Shown: positions 22,535 through 32,586 of the stretch, piece after piece | Layout of the letters: every line of letters begins with the position of its first letter | Numbering within the stretch: the stretch's first letter is position 1 | Assembly: GCA_038373865.1 (NCBI GenBank) | Contig: JAXGGA010003044.1 | Span: 45,885 to 109,884 of the forward strand | DNA: 64,000 nucleotides | Direction: 5' to 3' | DNA from: Uloborus plumipes | Lineage: Eukaryota > Arthropoda > Arachnida > Araneae > Uloboridae | Program-made: the position numbers and the translations under genes | Notes under the pieces: model-generated | Told to the model about the DNA's origin: nothing | The model's input: only the letters and a program-made list of their open reading frames with translations | The model's database searches: none

Positions 22535-22799
22535 AATTACTGTAAATTACCAATTTTACAGTTTACTAGTCTAAACTACCAATTTTACAGTTTACTACTG
22601 TAAACTAGCAATGTTACAGTTTACTACTGTAAACTAACAATTTTACCGTTTATTACTGAAAACTAGCAATTTTACCGTTTATTACTGTAAACTAGCAATT
22701 TTACCGTTTATTACTGTAAACTAGCAATGTTAGTTTGCTACTGTAAAATTAGCAATTTTACAGTTTATTACTGTAAAAATAACATCTATTTGTTCAGTG
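22535..22799. mobile_element. ACTGTAAA-family MITE, copy D (5'-truncated)
   Basis: It consists mainly of consecutive ~33-bp modules (aaactagcaattttaccgtttattactgt). The right end is decayed (aacatctatttgttcagtg) and the left TIR is missing. It shows best that the interior is a tandem array. Confidence 0.8.
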
Positions 22800-24099
22800 C
22801 AGTTAGTTCATTTTGAAATATATAAGTCATCTGAACTAGTTTACTCTGCACACATTCTCCTACTTCTGCATTTTCATACAATAATTTAAGAAATCTGAAT
22901 CTATTCTATAAAATGTTACCTTGACCATCTCGTTTCTAAAAAGGTTTTTCTTTGGAAGAAAGTTCTACGAACTTCTTCTTTCATGAATGATTTAAACAAC
23001 CTCCACTTAATTTTTCACGTGAATTGTAACGAAAAAACATTCAACAAAAAACTAGTTTTACTAAGTGGAGTCATTCAATTTTTTTCTTCCTTTTCACCTT
23101 GATAATATCATCTCAAAGGAAACCATAAAAATGCGAGTAAAATAGAAGTAAACGCTGTACCTTTTCGGCAGCTTAAATAAAACCGTTTAGTAGTTTCCAT
23201 TCCTTATTTCTTTAAATAGACTCATTTGTAATGTTAAGTTAAAGGTTCATTTTTAAATGTAATTCTCTTATTTTTATAATTTGATAAGTTTCTTTATTTT
23301 GATCGCTTTTTATTACTGCTTTATATATTAAAGAAAATATTATATTCGCCAAAAATACACTCAAGTTTCAGCCTAAATTTCAAATTTATTCACCTTCAAA
23401 TGAATGTTGAGTGTCTCTTTCTAGCCCATCCGCATGTACATGTGTACCTTTCCTAGAAACTATGGACAACAAAATACTTATTTTAGCCATCGCAGAGTTT
23501 GTTTTCAGGAGTTTGCCAGTGGCCTTCTATAGAAAAGAATTGGCTTCCTACATAAAGGAATTTAATACCTATTGTTCCATCTTTACCTATTCGTTAGGAA
23601 AAGTATTTAAATTTGTCTTAAATTGGAATATAAAAGAATAATTAGCGATTTTCTCGAAAGAGTCTACCTTGTGTAACAAGAGCTGGCGTGTGTAAAAAAA
23701 ATTTCCCACAAAACTTCTGAACTTGATACGCCTCTTTCAAAGTAACGAAGTATAACTAACACAAAGTGTGAGAATCTCATCGAAATCGGTCATATAGTTT
23801 CCGAATTTACCGTTAACATACACTTTTATGGTTTTTTTTCTTTTTTGGGGGGGAGAGGGGGGGGCAAAGGGAAATCTAGAGCAACGTGAAGTAACAGAAC
23901 GAACAAACAATTTTCAAAAATTCATACTCATACTCCAACATCTTGTTGCAAGTTGTTTTATTTTATTTCTCTTTCTTTTTGTCACAATAAAATAATATAG
24001 TCCTTGTCATTAACATTTTAAATATTAAATGAGACCTACTAATGTTCAGTGCAACATTTATTTACTTAATATCAACCTTGTTCTTACTTTTAATGTTTG
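22800..24099. other. no gene seen
   Basis: AT-rich DNA with G-rich runs near 23847-23864. No gene recognised. Confidence 0.5.
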
Positions 24100-24101
24100 T
24101 A

Positions 24102-24539
24102 CACTGCAAAAAATAATGTGTTGTTTTAACAGTATAACACTAAAAGCAGAGGTTTCAGTTTAAAACTGTAAAATCGCAGTAATAAACTAAAACTAGCTAT
24201 TTTACAGTCTATTTTTTTAAAAATAGCAATTTTACAGTTTATTACTGTAAAATTAACAATTTTACAGTTTATTACTGTAAAATTAACAATTTTACAGTTT
24301 ATTACCATTTAATTAGCTGCATTATACTGTAAAACAACAGTGTAATACGGGTAGCAGATATTCCAGTTTAAAACTAAAATGCACAGCAATAAACTGTGAA
24401 ACTAGCAATTTTAGTTTATTGCTGTAAACTAGCAATTTTAGTTTACTACTGTAAAATAAGCAGTTTTAGTTTATCACTGTCAAATTACTGTAATAATAGC
24501 TGTATCATACTGTAAAAACAACATTCATTTTTTACAGTG
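24102..24539. mobile_element. ACTGTAAA-family MITE, copy E
   Basis: It starts cactgcaaaaaataatgtgt and ends attcattttttacagtg, flanked by TA (24100-24101, 24540-24541). Internal modules acagtttattactgt repeat several times, including two nearly exact adjacent units at 24231-24300. A 60-residue minus-strand frame reads these modules as a repeated peptide; that is an artefact. Confidence 0.92.
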
Positions 24540-24950
24540 TATAATTCGCCAAGTGCGGGGGGGTGGCGAGTGATGCATCAAAGTGAAATAGTTCATTTTA
24601 TTTCCTTATTCAATACTTTAATAACCACTCACAATTTCCTACATTCACGTGCTTATTTGTTATCTCTCTTTTTTACGTATTCATTCACTATTTTATTCAC
24701 TTATCTATTTTTCCTATATACACTGAAGGAAAAAAAAATTCCAACACCAAGAAAGACTTGCGTTAGATAAACGAAATTTGATAGGCGTGTTTATACAACT
24801 GAAAGATGACATCGATTAAAATTATAAGTATGGCGCACCTGGCGTCACTCAGAACATGCAATAATAAGGCTTGTTTTAAAAACGTGTCGCAAAGCTCGTA
24901 AGTATTATTCTTGCGTGAAATTTGACGCATTGCGTTCATGTTAGCCAGGA

Positions 24951-25889
24951 ATGCCTTTAAGAAGACGAAGAAGCCATTATCAACAGCTCACCGAGTTTAA
25001 CCGAGGTACGAGAGGATGGACTTTCATTTCGCGATATTGAAGAAAGACTTGATAGGAATGTTTCCACCGTACAGGATTATTGGAAGCTATGATCAAGGGA
25101 TGGTATTACCTCAAGAAGATCGAGTTCCGAGCTGCCACGTGGCACGACTGAGAAGAAAGATTGCCTAATCCTGCGTACTGCTGCGGCGCATCGTATTGCA
25201 TCTGCGGCGGACATTTGAGCTGCAGTTGGTACCGTCGTGATCCAAAGAACGGTAAGAAATCGCTTACTTCAAGGACAGCTCCGAGCCAGGTAGCCTGTAG
25301 CCGATATCTCATTGACTGCTAACCATTGCCGTTTGCGACGGTAGTGGTGGCAAGACAGAGCTCACTGGAGGTCGTAGTGGAGATCTGTTGTACTTTTTGA
25401 TGAAAACAGATTCTGCCTTGATGCCAGTGATGGTTGCATGTTGGTCAGAAGGAGGCCAGGGGACCGCCTGCATCCAAGCTGTCTGCGGCCGAGACACACG
25501 GGACCTACACCTGGAGTCATGGTCTCGGGAGCAATTTCCTATGACAGCAGGAGTACTCTTGTGGTTATACCAAGCACACTGACTACAAATTTGTCGTCCG
25601 TCTGAGAATTCAACCTATAGTACAGCACTTCATGAGCAGCATTTAAGTGGGAGTTTTCCAACAGGATAACGCTCGGCTCCACACCGCTGCTGTAACTCAA
25701 TGTGCTCTACAGAGTGTTGACATGTTACAATGACCTGCAAGATCAGCAGATCTGTTTCCGATTGATCACGTATGGGATATCATTGGACGACAACTCCAGT
25801 ATCATCCACAGTCAGCAATGACTGTCCTAGTATTGACATAACAAATGCAACAAGCATAGCCCTTCATACCACAATAGGACATTCGGCAC
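24951..25889 (+). pseudogene. Tc1-like transposase pseudogene
   Basis: Reading across frames from the ATG at 24951 shows an Arg-rich start (MPLRRRRSHYQQL), a WRKPGDRLH-like stretch read as RRRPGDRLHPSCLRPRHTG near 25444-25500, GVMVSGAISYDS, and the second catalytic block FQQDNARLHTAAVTQCAL near 25656-25715, then DHVWDIIGRQL near 25763-25795. Stops and frame changes are frequent. The C-terminal remainder lies beyond the nested element, at about 30285-30350 (...CMTQCMHACRLAFKILEVTPAV in mixed frames). It cannot encode an active DDE transposase. Confidence 0.85.
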
Positions 25890-26454
25890 CTGTATACTAG
25901 GGTGTATCGAAAAAAACTTTTTTTCGAAATTCAATTTACTAAGTTGATAAAAAGTTGCCCCTACCTACCCACATATTCCAAAAAAATTTTCAGTCTAATC
26001 AGAAATTGTTTAGGTGTTCCGCACGAGGCCTGTAGTTTGTGAATTTCTTCAAAAATATGATTTTTTTTCCAATTTTTTTTAATATTAAGAAAAAATGTTT
26101 AAAATAATTCAAGTTGAAAAATGTATACCGCAAAGTCGAAGGACAAAATTGGGTTTGAAAAAAGTATATTAAACAACATTTAAATCTCCCACATTTATTC
26201 TAAACTTACGTGATTTTCACCCAAACTAGTATTATACAAGGCCATGCGGCTTGGTTAGAAACTTGTTTATGAATGTGGAATCTAACTGAATTAACACTTG
26301 AAACTGGGATTCATCTGTGATTTATGTGAAGTAAAAAGTAAAATAATATAAACTATAAACAGAATCTAAGCCCATCGTCACACAGTGCCCGCGTTCTATC
26401 GGGGCCCCCGTGATGGCAAACGAAATACTGCTCCGCTAGCGTAGCTGCTTTAGG

Positions 26455-26792
26455 ATGGCAGAAGAACTATATATAAATGAAAAAAAATTATTATATTTTA
26501 TTTATGGAAAAAAAAAGTTTTATTGATAAAGAACATAAAAGCTATCGGTTGTGATGGCACATCAGTTAGCACTGGAAAATCAAATGATGCTATTAGACTT
26601 CCAGAAAAGTCTTTAGAACCCTCGCTACAAGCCGTGGTATGTTTTCTTCATTTAATGAATTAACACTTAGAGAGTTAGCGGTGGCTCTTGATAGGCCGAC
26701 TACTGTACAAAATTCTTTTAGTTGACCTATTGGAAAATTCTAACAATATTGCTAAGATCTACATGTCATGAACTTTAAGAAAATAGAACGCA
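26455..26792 (+). pseudogene. transposase-like fragment in left foldback arm
   Basis: This plus-strand copy starts at the ATG at 26455 (MAEE). It soon loses about 90 bp relative to the right arm, where AT-rich filler occurs, then reads IGCDGTSVSTGKSNDAIRL, VVCFLHLNELTLREL and VALDRPTTVQNSF. I recall similar CDGT.xNTG / LHxNELPLR / LDxxTTGPxxFSG motifs in a recurrent family of uncharacterised arthropod and cnidarian proteins, but could not check. It breaks where the inner element is inserted. Confidence 0.6.
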
Positions 26793-27159
26793 TTCAGGTA
26801 GCACAAATAACCTTTAAACATTTTATAAACGTTTTTAAGCGATTGTTACAACGTTAACAACCATTTTACAACCTTTAACAAGAAGTTCTGTCAAGAACTA
26901 AACGAGCCTACTTTCCCGTACATCGACATCGGCATTCTCGCATCTGATCATTATTCTCTTGATTATCTGAGACTTAAAATTATGTCAAATAAACCCTTTT
27001 AGCACTTAGAGCTGATTTCGAAAAGCAAAATATACCCCTTTCATCAGATGAAATAGACACGTAAAAAGTAATTAACGAATAAATAAAGTTTTGTCGCACC
27101 TTTTAAAGAGTGTAACTGTTACAGTTCCTCCGTAGAAAAAATCCTCCATCGTTTTCAAA

Positions 27160-27475
27160 AAAAAAAAAATAATAATAATAAAATAATAATAATAATAAAA
27201 TAAATAAATAAATAAATAAAAGTACAAAGAGCATCAAAGCACATTTTATCAAAGAAAGAGAAAAAAAAAGAAAAAAAAAACTCGTCCGTTAATAAAATGT
27301 CTCGAATTTCACTTTTAATCTGTTGCCAGTTGTTAAATATAAATAAAGAATAAAATGTTCTCGTGAATGAAAAATTTTTGTTACAAAAAAAAACATCGTC
27401 TGCCAAATAATAATAATAATAAAAATAATAATAATAAATAAAATAAAACAAATGAATAAATAAACAAAAAATCGT
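27160..27475. repeat. A-rich / (AAT)n low-complexity region
   Basis: Runs of AATAAT, AAATAAAT and poly-A dominate. The 108-residue minus-strand open frame over it (Phe/Tyr/Ile-rich) is a composition artefact. Confidence 0.9.
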
Positions 27476-27700
27476 CTGCACAGTCAGTAATTTTTTTTCT
27501 GAGCCTGCATTTCCGCTATGTTTGCAGAGTCGGAGTCGGAATCAGAGTCCTCACAGAATATTACTCAGAAAAGTACTTACAAACATTATTTATCAAAACC
27601 ATTTTCTTACAAAGTTAGTTTGAAGGAAATCCGACTTTAAGTTCAGAATCAACATTCAACTTAAATTCCCCGTAGACGCTAATGTTATTTTTTTTTTTCT

Positions 27701-28570
27701 GAACGGTTCAATATTGAACGAAAAATGGTTCAAATCAAAAAGCAAAATATGGGAATGTATGGGAAACCCTCTCCGAGATCTTTCAAACAAAAAAAAGTTT
27801 ATTCCATTCGGACGGTTCACTCAAAAGTTATTAGGTGGGGAAAGGTTGCTTGAGCGGTTCAATGTTGAACGAAAAATTATTCAAATCAAAAATGTAGATA
27901 CGGGAATGAAGTATCCTTGAAAAGATCTTTCGAACAAAAAAAAGTTTGTTCAAATCGGATTGTTCACTCAAAAGTTAGCATCGCGGGGCCGGTTGTTTGA
28001 ACGGTTCAAAGTTGAAGCAAAAATTGTCCAAATCGAAAAATCAAATATGGGAATGAGCTGCACTCGCTGAGATCTTTCGAACAAAAAAAAATTTATTCCA
28101 TTCGGACGGTTCACTCAAAAGTTATTAGGTGGAGAAAGGTTGCTTAAACGGTTCAATGTTGAACCAAAAGTGTTCAAATTGAAAATTTAAATACGGTAAT
28201 AAAGTATCCTTGCCGAGATGCTTCAAACAAAAAAAAGTTTGTTTAAATTGGACTGTTCATTCAAAAGTTATTAGGGGTGACAGCTTGATTGAGCGGTTCA
28301 ATGTTGAACGAAAAATTGTTCAAATCGGAAATGTAAATACGGGAATGAAGTACCCTTGAAAAGTTCTTTCCAACAAAAAAAAGTTTGTTCAAATCGGACT
28401 GTTCATTAAAAAGGTAGTATCGCGGGACCGGTTTTTTGAACGGCTCAAAATTGAACCAAAAATTGTTCAAATCAAAAAATCAAATATGGGAATGAGCTGT
28501 ACTCGCCGAGATCTTTCCAACAAAAAAAAATTTGTCCAAATCGGAATGTTCATTCAAAAGTTATTAGGGG
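27701..28570. repeat. six tandem units of ~147 bp
   Basis: Units start near 27701, 27852, 27999, 28145, 28291 and 28438 (spacings 151, 147, 146, 146, 147), with the last truncated at ~28570. Each begins with a palindrome-like block, e.g. GTTCAATGTTGAAC, and contains caaatcggactgttcactcaaaagttatta-type sequence. Units differ by about 10-20 percent and fall into at least two types (ggaatgagctgcactcgc against ggaatgaagtatccttg). Confidence 0.93.
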
Positions 28571-28571
28571 G

Positions 28572-28615
28572 GGACAGACAGACCGACCGACAGACCGACC
28601 GACCGACCGACCGAC
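28572..28615. repeat. (GACA/GACC)n microsatellite
   Basis: Tetranucleotide repeats directly follow the last 147-bp unit. Confidence 0.95.
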
Positions 28616-28690
28616 GCACAAATTCCCCATCTCAATACCCTACTTTCAAATTTTTAATTTTTCGATATTCATTTTACCTTTTTATTTTTT

Positions 28691-28768
28691 TAACTTGGCG
28701 ATATTTTTTGGACTTGGCGATATTTTTTTTAACTTGGCGATATTTTTCGGACTTGGCGATATTTTTTA
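28691..28768. repeat. four copies of acttggcgatatttttt
   Basis: A ~19-bp tandem repeat with near-identical copies separated by 1-3 bases. Confidence 0.9.
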
Positions 28769-28959
28769 GATGCATTAAGCTACTTTTAATACTTTTTTCG
28801 TCTTTCTTTTATTTTTAACGGGAAAGTAGGCTAAAAACGAAGTGTGCTACTTGGGAAAGAATTGAGTCAAAAATACTTACGGGATGTGTCAAAAGCTGTA
28901 ATGTCTGGCAAATGTTCTCAAATGTAGCAGAAAGGAACCATTCAAGCTTTTTCCTTGCA

Positions 28960-29717
28960 AGATAGCTTCTTTACAATGTGGAATGGATAACATTTTGGAG
29001 ATTTGTATCCAAATACTTGTTGCAATCTATGGTCTTAAAAAAGTGCTTAAATGCATGAATAATTTTATACTGAGATTCGATTGTGAAAAGCAGAGAGCAT
29101 AAACCTTTATTATAAATTCTGCTAGTTTATTTAACTCTGAACTTGGATCACTACTTGCGATGTATAGCCTCAAAACTTTGCCATCGTGAGCCATCTTGCA
29201 TGGGAAAAGCTTGCAGGGTTCCTTTCTGCTAAATTTTAAGAACATTTGCCAGACATTACAGTTTTTGACACATCCCATAAGTATTTTTGACTCAATTCTT
29301 TAACATCAACTTCTAGTAAAACGCGTTCTATTTTCTTAAAGTTCGTGACTGGTAGATCTTAGCAATATTGTTAGAATTCTCCAATTTAACTAAAAGAATT
29401 TTGTCCAGTAGTCGGTTTATCAAGAGCCACCGTTAACTTTCTAAGTGGTAATTCATTAAATGAAGAAAACATACCACGGCTTGTAGTGAGGGTTCTAATG
29501 ACTTTTCTTTAAGTCTAATAGCATCATTTGATTTTTCAGTGTTAACTGATGTGCCATCACACCGATAGTTTTATGTTCTTTATCAATAAAACTTTTTTTT
29601 TTCCATAAATCGTGAAACTGAAGCTACAATTTCTTTTCCTGGGCCATTTACTGGAGCCCCATGTCCGAAATATTTAGGGTCTGTTTCCTCAACCAAAGAT
29701 ATATGTTCTTCTGCCAT
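28960..29717 (-). pseudogene. transposase-like fragment in right foldback arm
   Basis: This is the longer copy, read on the minus strand from an ATG at 29715-29717: MAEEHISLVEETDPKYFGHG, then a region matching the left-arm fragment (CDGT-like, LHLNELPLRKL, LDKPTTGQNSFS), and further on RKEPCKLFPCKM, RLYIASSDPSSELNKLAEFI and IKVYA (within 29027-29278). Several frame changes and stops separate the blocks. The two arm copies point towards each other. I infer a transposase of the family that mobilises this element; catalytic residues cannot be assigned. Confidence 0.6.
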
Positions 29718-30514
29718 CCTAAAGTAGCTACGCTAGCGGAGCAGTATTTCGTTTACCATCACGGGGGCCCCGATAGAACGCGGGCACTGTGTGACGATGG
29801 GCTTAGATTCTGTTTATAGTTTATATTATTTTACTTTTTACTTCACATAAATCACAGATGAATCCCAGTTTCAAGTGTTAATTCAGTTAGATTCCACATT
29901 CATAAACAAGTTTCTAACCAAGCCGCATGGCCATCTAAAATGCTATTTTTGGTGAAAATTACGTAAGTTTAGAATAAATGTGGGAGATTTAAATATTGTT
30001 TAATATACTTTTTTTCAAACCCAATTTTGTCCTCCGACTTTGCGGTACACATTTTTCAACTTGAATTATTTTTAACATTTATTCTTAATATTTAAAAAAA
30101 TTTAGAAAAAAAATCATATTTTTGAAGAAATTCGCAAATTTCAGGCCTCGTGCGGAACACCTAAACAATTTTTGATTAGACTGAATTTTTTTGTGGAATA
30201 TGTGGGTAGGTAGGGGCAACTTTTTATCAACTTAGTAAATTGAATTTCGAAAAAAAGTTTTTTTCGATACACCCTACTGTATACCTGTATGACACAATGC
30301 ATGCACGCTTGCAGGCTTGCCTTCAAAATTCTGGAGGTTACACCGGCTGTTAAAGTAACATAGTTTCACATTTGCACAGCATTTTCTTGAGCCTAAATTA
30401 GCCAGTGATCATGTACATTTAATCTAAACATGTTAACTAGACAATAGCATTACCCAAATTTCATTACTCTACAGTATTTTTTTTCTTGGTGTTGAGATTT
30501 TTTTCCGCCAGTGT

Positions 30515-31926
30515 ATATTAGTTCATTAATCAATACGTTTGAAGTTTTCTTACTTATTTATTCATTCATTATTTCTTTTATTTACCCATTATTTGATCAA
30601 AAATGTCTTTAAAAATCAAATAGAGAATATTTCATCAGAAAATATTCTATTTTTCGCTTTGTCCCATGGAAAAAGAAAATAAACATTTTAACCTTTTTTT
30701 TTTTTTTTACTGGTACACATTTTTTGTTCGGTTCAAGTTAAGTGCAGCAAATGAAAAATAATGCTTCAATGTAAGTTTTATTCTGAAATTACATAGTTCT
30801 TTTAAAACAAATTTGTGGTCTTTCTGAAAAAGGCAAGTTATCTAAACTATTTCACTTTGCCCCACACTTCCCTAAGGGAAACAATATAACGCAAAAATAC
30901 ATTACAATGCAATTCTCATACTCAATTGGAACATACCATTCAACCCCGATTCAGAACTAGAAAAATGATAATAGCCATTTTACACAAAACCTTGAAATAA
31001 AAAAATACGATAAAACGGAAAGAAACTAATTTCTTTAAAGGAAAGTAATGCATTAGGCGCTGCGAAATGATTTCATTTTCAACAAAGAAAAAGGTGAGGT
31101 ACTAATATGTTTCCTTAAACGTGCATTTTTATAGCTCAAGAGTTTTCTTCCTCGTTTAAGAAAAAGAAGTGTAAATTACTCTACTTAGGAAGATTATTCT
31201 TTTACTTAAGAAAGTTAAAATTTCTACTACAGTGCAAATTATGCATTAAAAAGTCAATCCGACACTTAGTCTTTTTCAGAAATTATTTTAAGAATGTAAT
31301 TATCTTCACTTTTATTTATGAACAATTTATTCAATAATAGTAATAAAAGGTAATGGATAAAATTTGCGCATTGTAACTCAATGAAAAACTGAAAAGTTTG
31401 TTTTTACCGCACAGAATGTTCTTTTTTTTCATCAGGTTTGATAAAGTTATGATTTTTCTTTCATATCCGTAAGTAGTAATTTTTATATTTTCTTTAGACA
31501 AGTAAAACTTCTAAAGTAGTAATACAATACTGAGTTTAGTTAAATTGTAACTTCAAAAATATGTAAACGGATATGAAAGTTTTTCATAAAATGCTTTTGT
31601 TTTTCTTTTTGAGGCAATAAGTCGCGCAAACCGCATAAATTAACGCGCAAACCGCATCGTTTTATTGTTAATACTTCGATAATTATAAGCTTTTAAGCAG
31701 TCTACTGACTTTTGGATCACCCTGTATATTAATACTTATAAAGTCAATACTGATAATTTATTTCATCAGGAAAAATAAAGGGTAAATATAAAAATAAATG
31801 CATGAGACAAGTTGAACAAATAGCATTAATATCTAAATTTTAATATAACTTTAGTTTCAGAGTAATTTAACATCAGATAATGCTTGGTGGAAATTTTCGA
31901 TTGTTAGGATTTTTCGTCATTAAGAC
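30515..31926. other. no gene seen; short repeats only
   Basis: AT-rich. A 14-bp unit cgcgcaaaccgcat occurs twice, 21 bp apart (31623-31636, 31644-31657). Short inverted copies of catatccg lie near 31463 and 31569. No gene recognised. Confidence 0.5.
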
Positions 31927-31928
31927 TA

Positions 31929-32584
31929 CAGTGGACAAATAAAATTGACTTTTTTCAATTATTGATTTATATGTCTAAAACTTTGTGTGCTTGTATTATT
32001 GTATATTTGCTACATCTAAAAGCATAAAAAACACAAATTAGTGCCAAAACAATGAATACTTTTTTTCAAATTTCAAATTTAAATATTCTTTTACAAAATT
32101 TCAAAATGTTCCAGGCGTCATAATTTTTTTTCAAACTTTGAATTTCCACTTAATTTCCAATCATTAGGCATGATTGCATAAAACAATGCAATGTTTTATG
32201 TGATAATTTATAAAAGATGGCTGAAAATGAAAATTTATATGATTTTTTTCAACTGAAAATTTTTATTTTCAGCAATTTTTTATAAAATATCTCATAAAAC
32301 ATTGCATGTAATGCATTGTTTATGCAATAATGCCTAAGGATTTGAAATTAATGAATTTTAGTGTTGACTAAGCCAAAAATAATTGGGTGATTGGCGCCTG
32401 GAACATTTTGAAATTTTGTTAAAAAAATATTTAAATTTGAAATTTGAAAAAAAGTATTCATTGTTTGGCACTAATTTGTGTTTTTTTATGCTTTTAGATG
32501 TAGTAAATATACAAATATGCAAGCACACAAAGTTTTAGACATATAAATCAATAATTTGAAAAAATCAATTTTATTTGTCCACTG
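31929..32584. mobile_element. 656-bp palindromic MITE
   Basis: Ends CAGTGGACAAATAAAATTGA and its inverted mate are flanked by TA (31927-31928, 32585-32586). The arms continue to match, with small gaps, nearly to the centre around 32250, so the whole element folds as a single long hairpin. TA duplications suggest a Tc1/mariner-driven element. No coding sequence. Confidence 0.9.
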
Positions 32585-32586
32585 TA

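Larger units (their letters stand above)
26803..28851. mobile_element. third-level insertion with CCCAAGTAGCAC-type ends
   Basis: The left end caggtagcac and right end gtgctacttggg are inverted, and a second inverted block (cctactttcccgt, 26921-26933; acgggaaagtagg, ~28818-28830) lies just inside. The sequence on either side continues the left arm of the foldback element, as shown by comparison with the uninterrupted right arm at 29303-29330; about 21 bp of arm is missing at the junction. The contents are non-coding: AAT-rich low complexity, a 147-bp tandem array, GACC repeats and a short tandem repeat. Superfamily unknown. Confidence 0.65.
25898..30276. mobile_element. hAT-like foldback element with ~900-bp inverted arms
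   Basis: It begins TAGGGTGTATCGAAAAAAAC and ends with the inverted GTTTTTTTCGATACACCCTA. It is flanked by an exact 8-bp direct repeat ctgtatac (25890-25897, 30277-30284). An 8-bp duplication and YARGG-like ends fit the hAT superfamily, but P and other families also make 8-bp duplications. The arms are far longer than normal hAT ends (25898-26792 against 29323-30276, then 28853-28958 against 29193-29302). Both arms contain the same transposase-like coding fragment. Confidence 0.8.
24721..30513 (+). mobile_element. Tc1-like transposon remnant, host of nested insertions
   Basis: The ends cactgaaggaaaaa...ccaacaccaagaaa (24721) and the inverted tttcttggtgttgaga...ccgccagtg (to 30513) are imperfect inverted repeats, with TATA on both outer flanks. 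The inside starts with a decayed Tc1-like transposase (24951-25889) interrupted by a 4.4-kb element at 25898. Sequence resuming at 30285 continues towards the transposase C terminus. Without the insertion the element would be about 1.4 kb, normal for Tc1. Confidence 0.85.

Noticed and set aside
22535..22799. CRISPR-like array of regularly spaced units
   Set aside because: The units are contiguous palindromic modules of a eukaryotic MITE, with no unique spacers.
24126..24308. Frame encoding a repeated NCKIVNFTVI peptide
   Set aside because: Product of the tandem hairpin modules of MITE copy E, not a repeat protein.
27155..27481. 108-residue Phe/Tyr-rich minus-strand frame
   Set aside because: Low-complexity A/AAT-rich DNA read in reverse.
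29027..29278. Independent small host gene on the minus strand
   Set aside because: It is part of the transposase-like fragment in the right arm of the foldback element.
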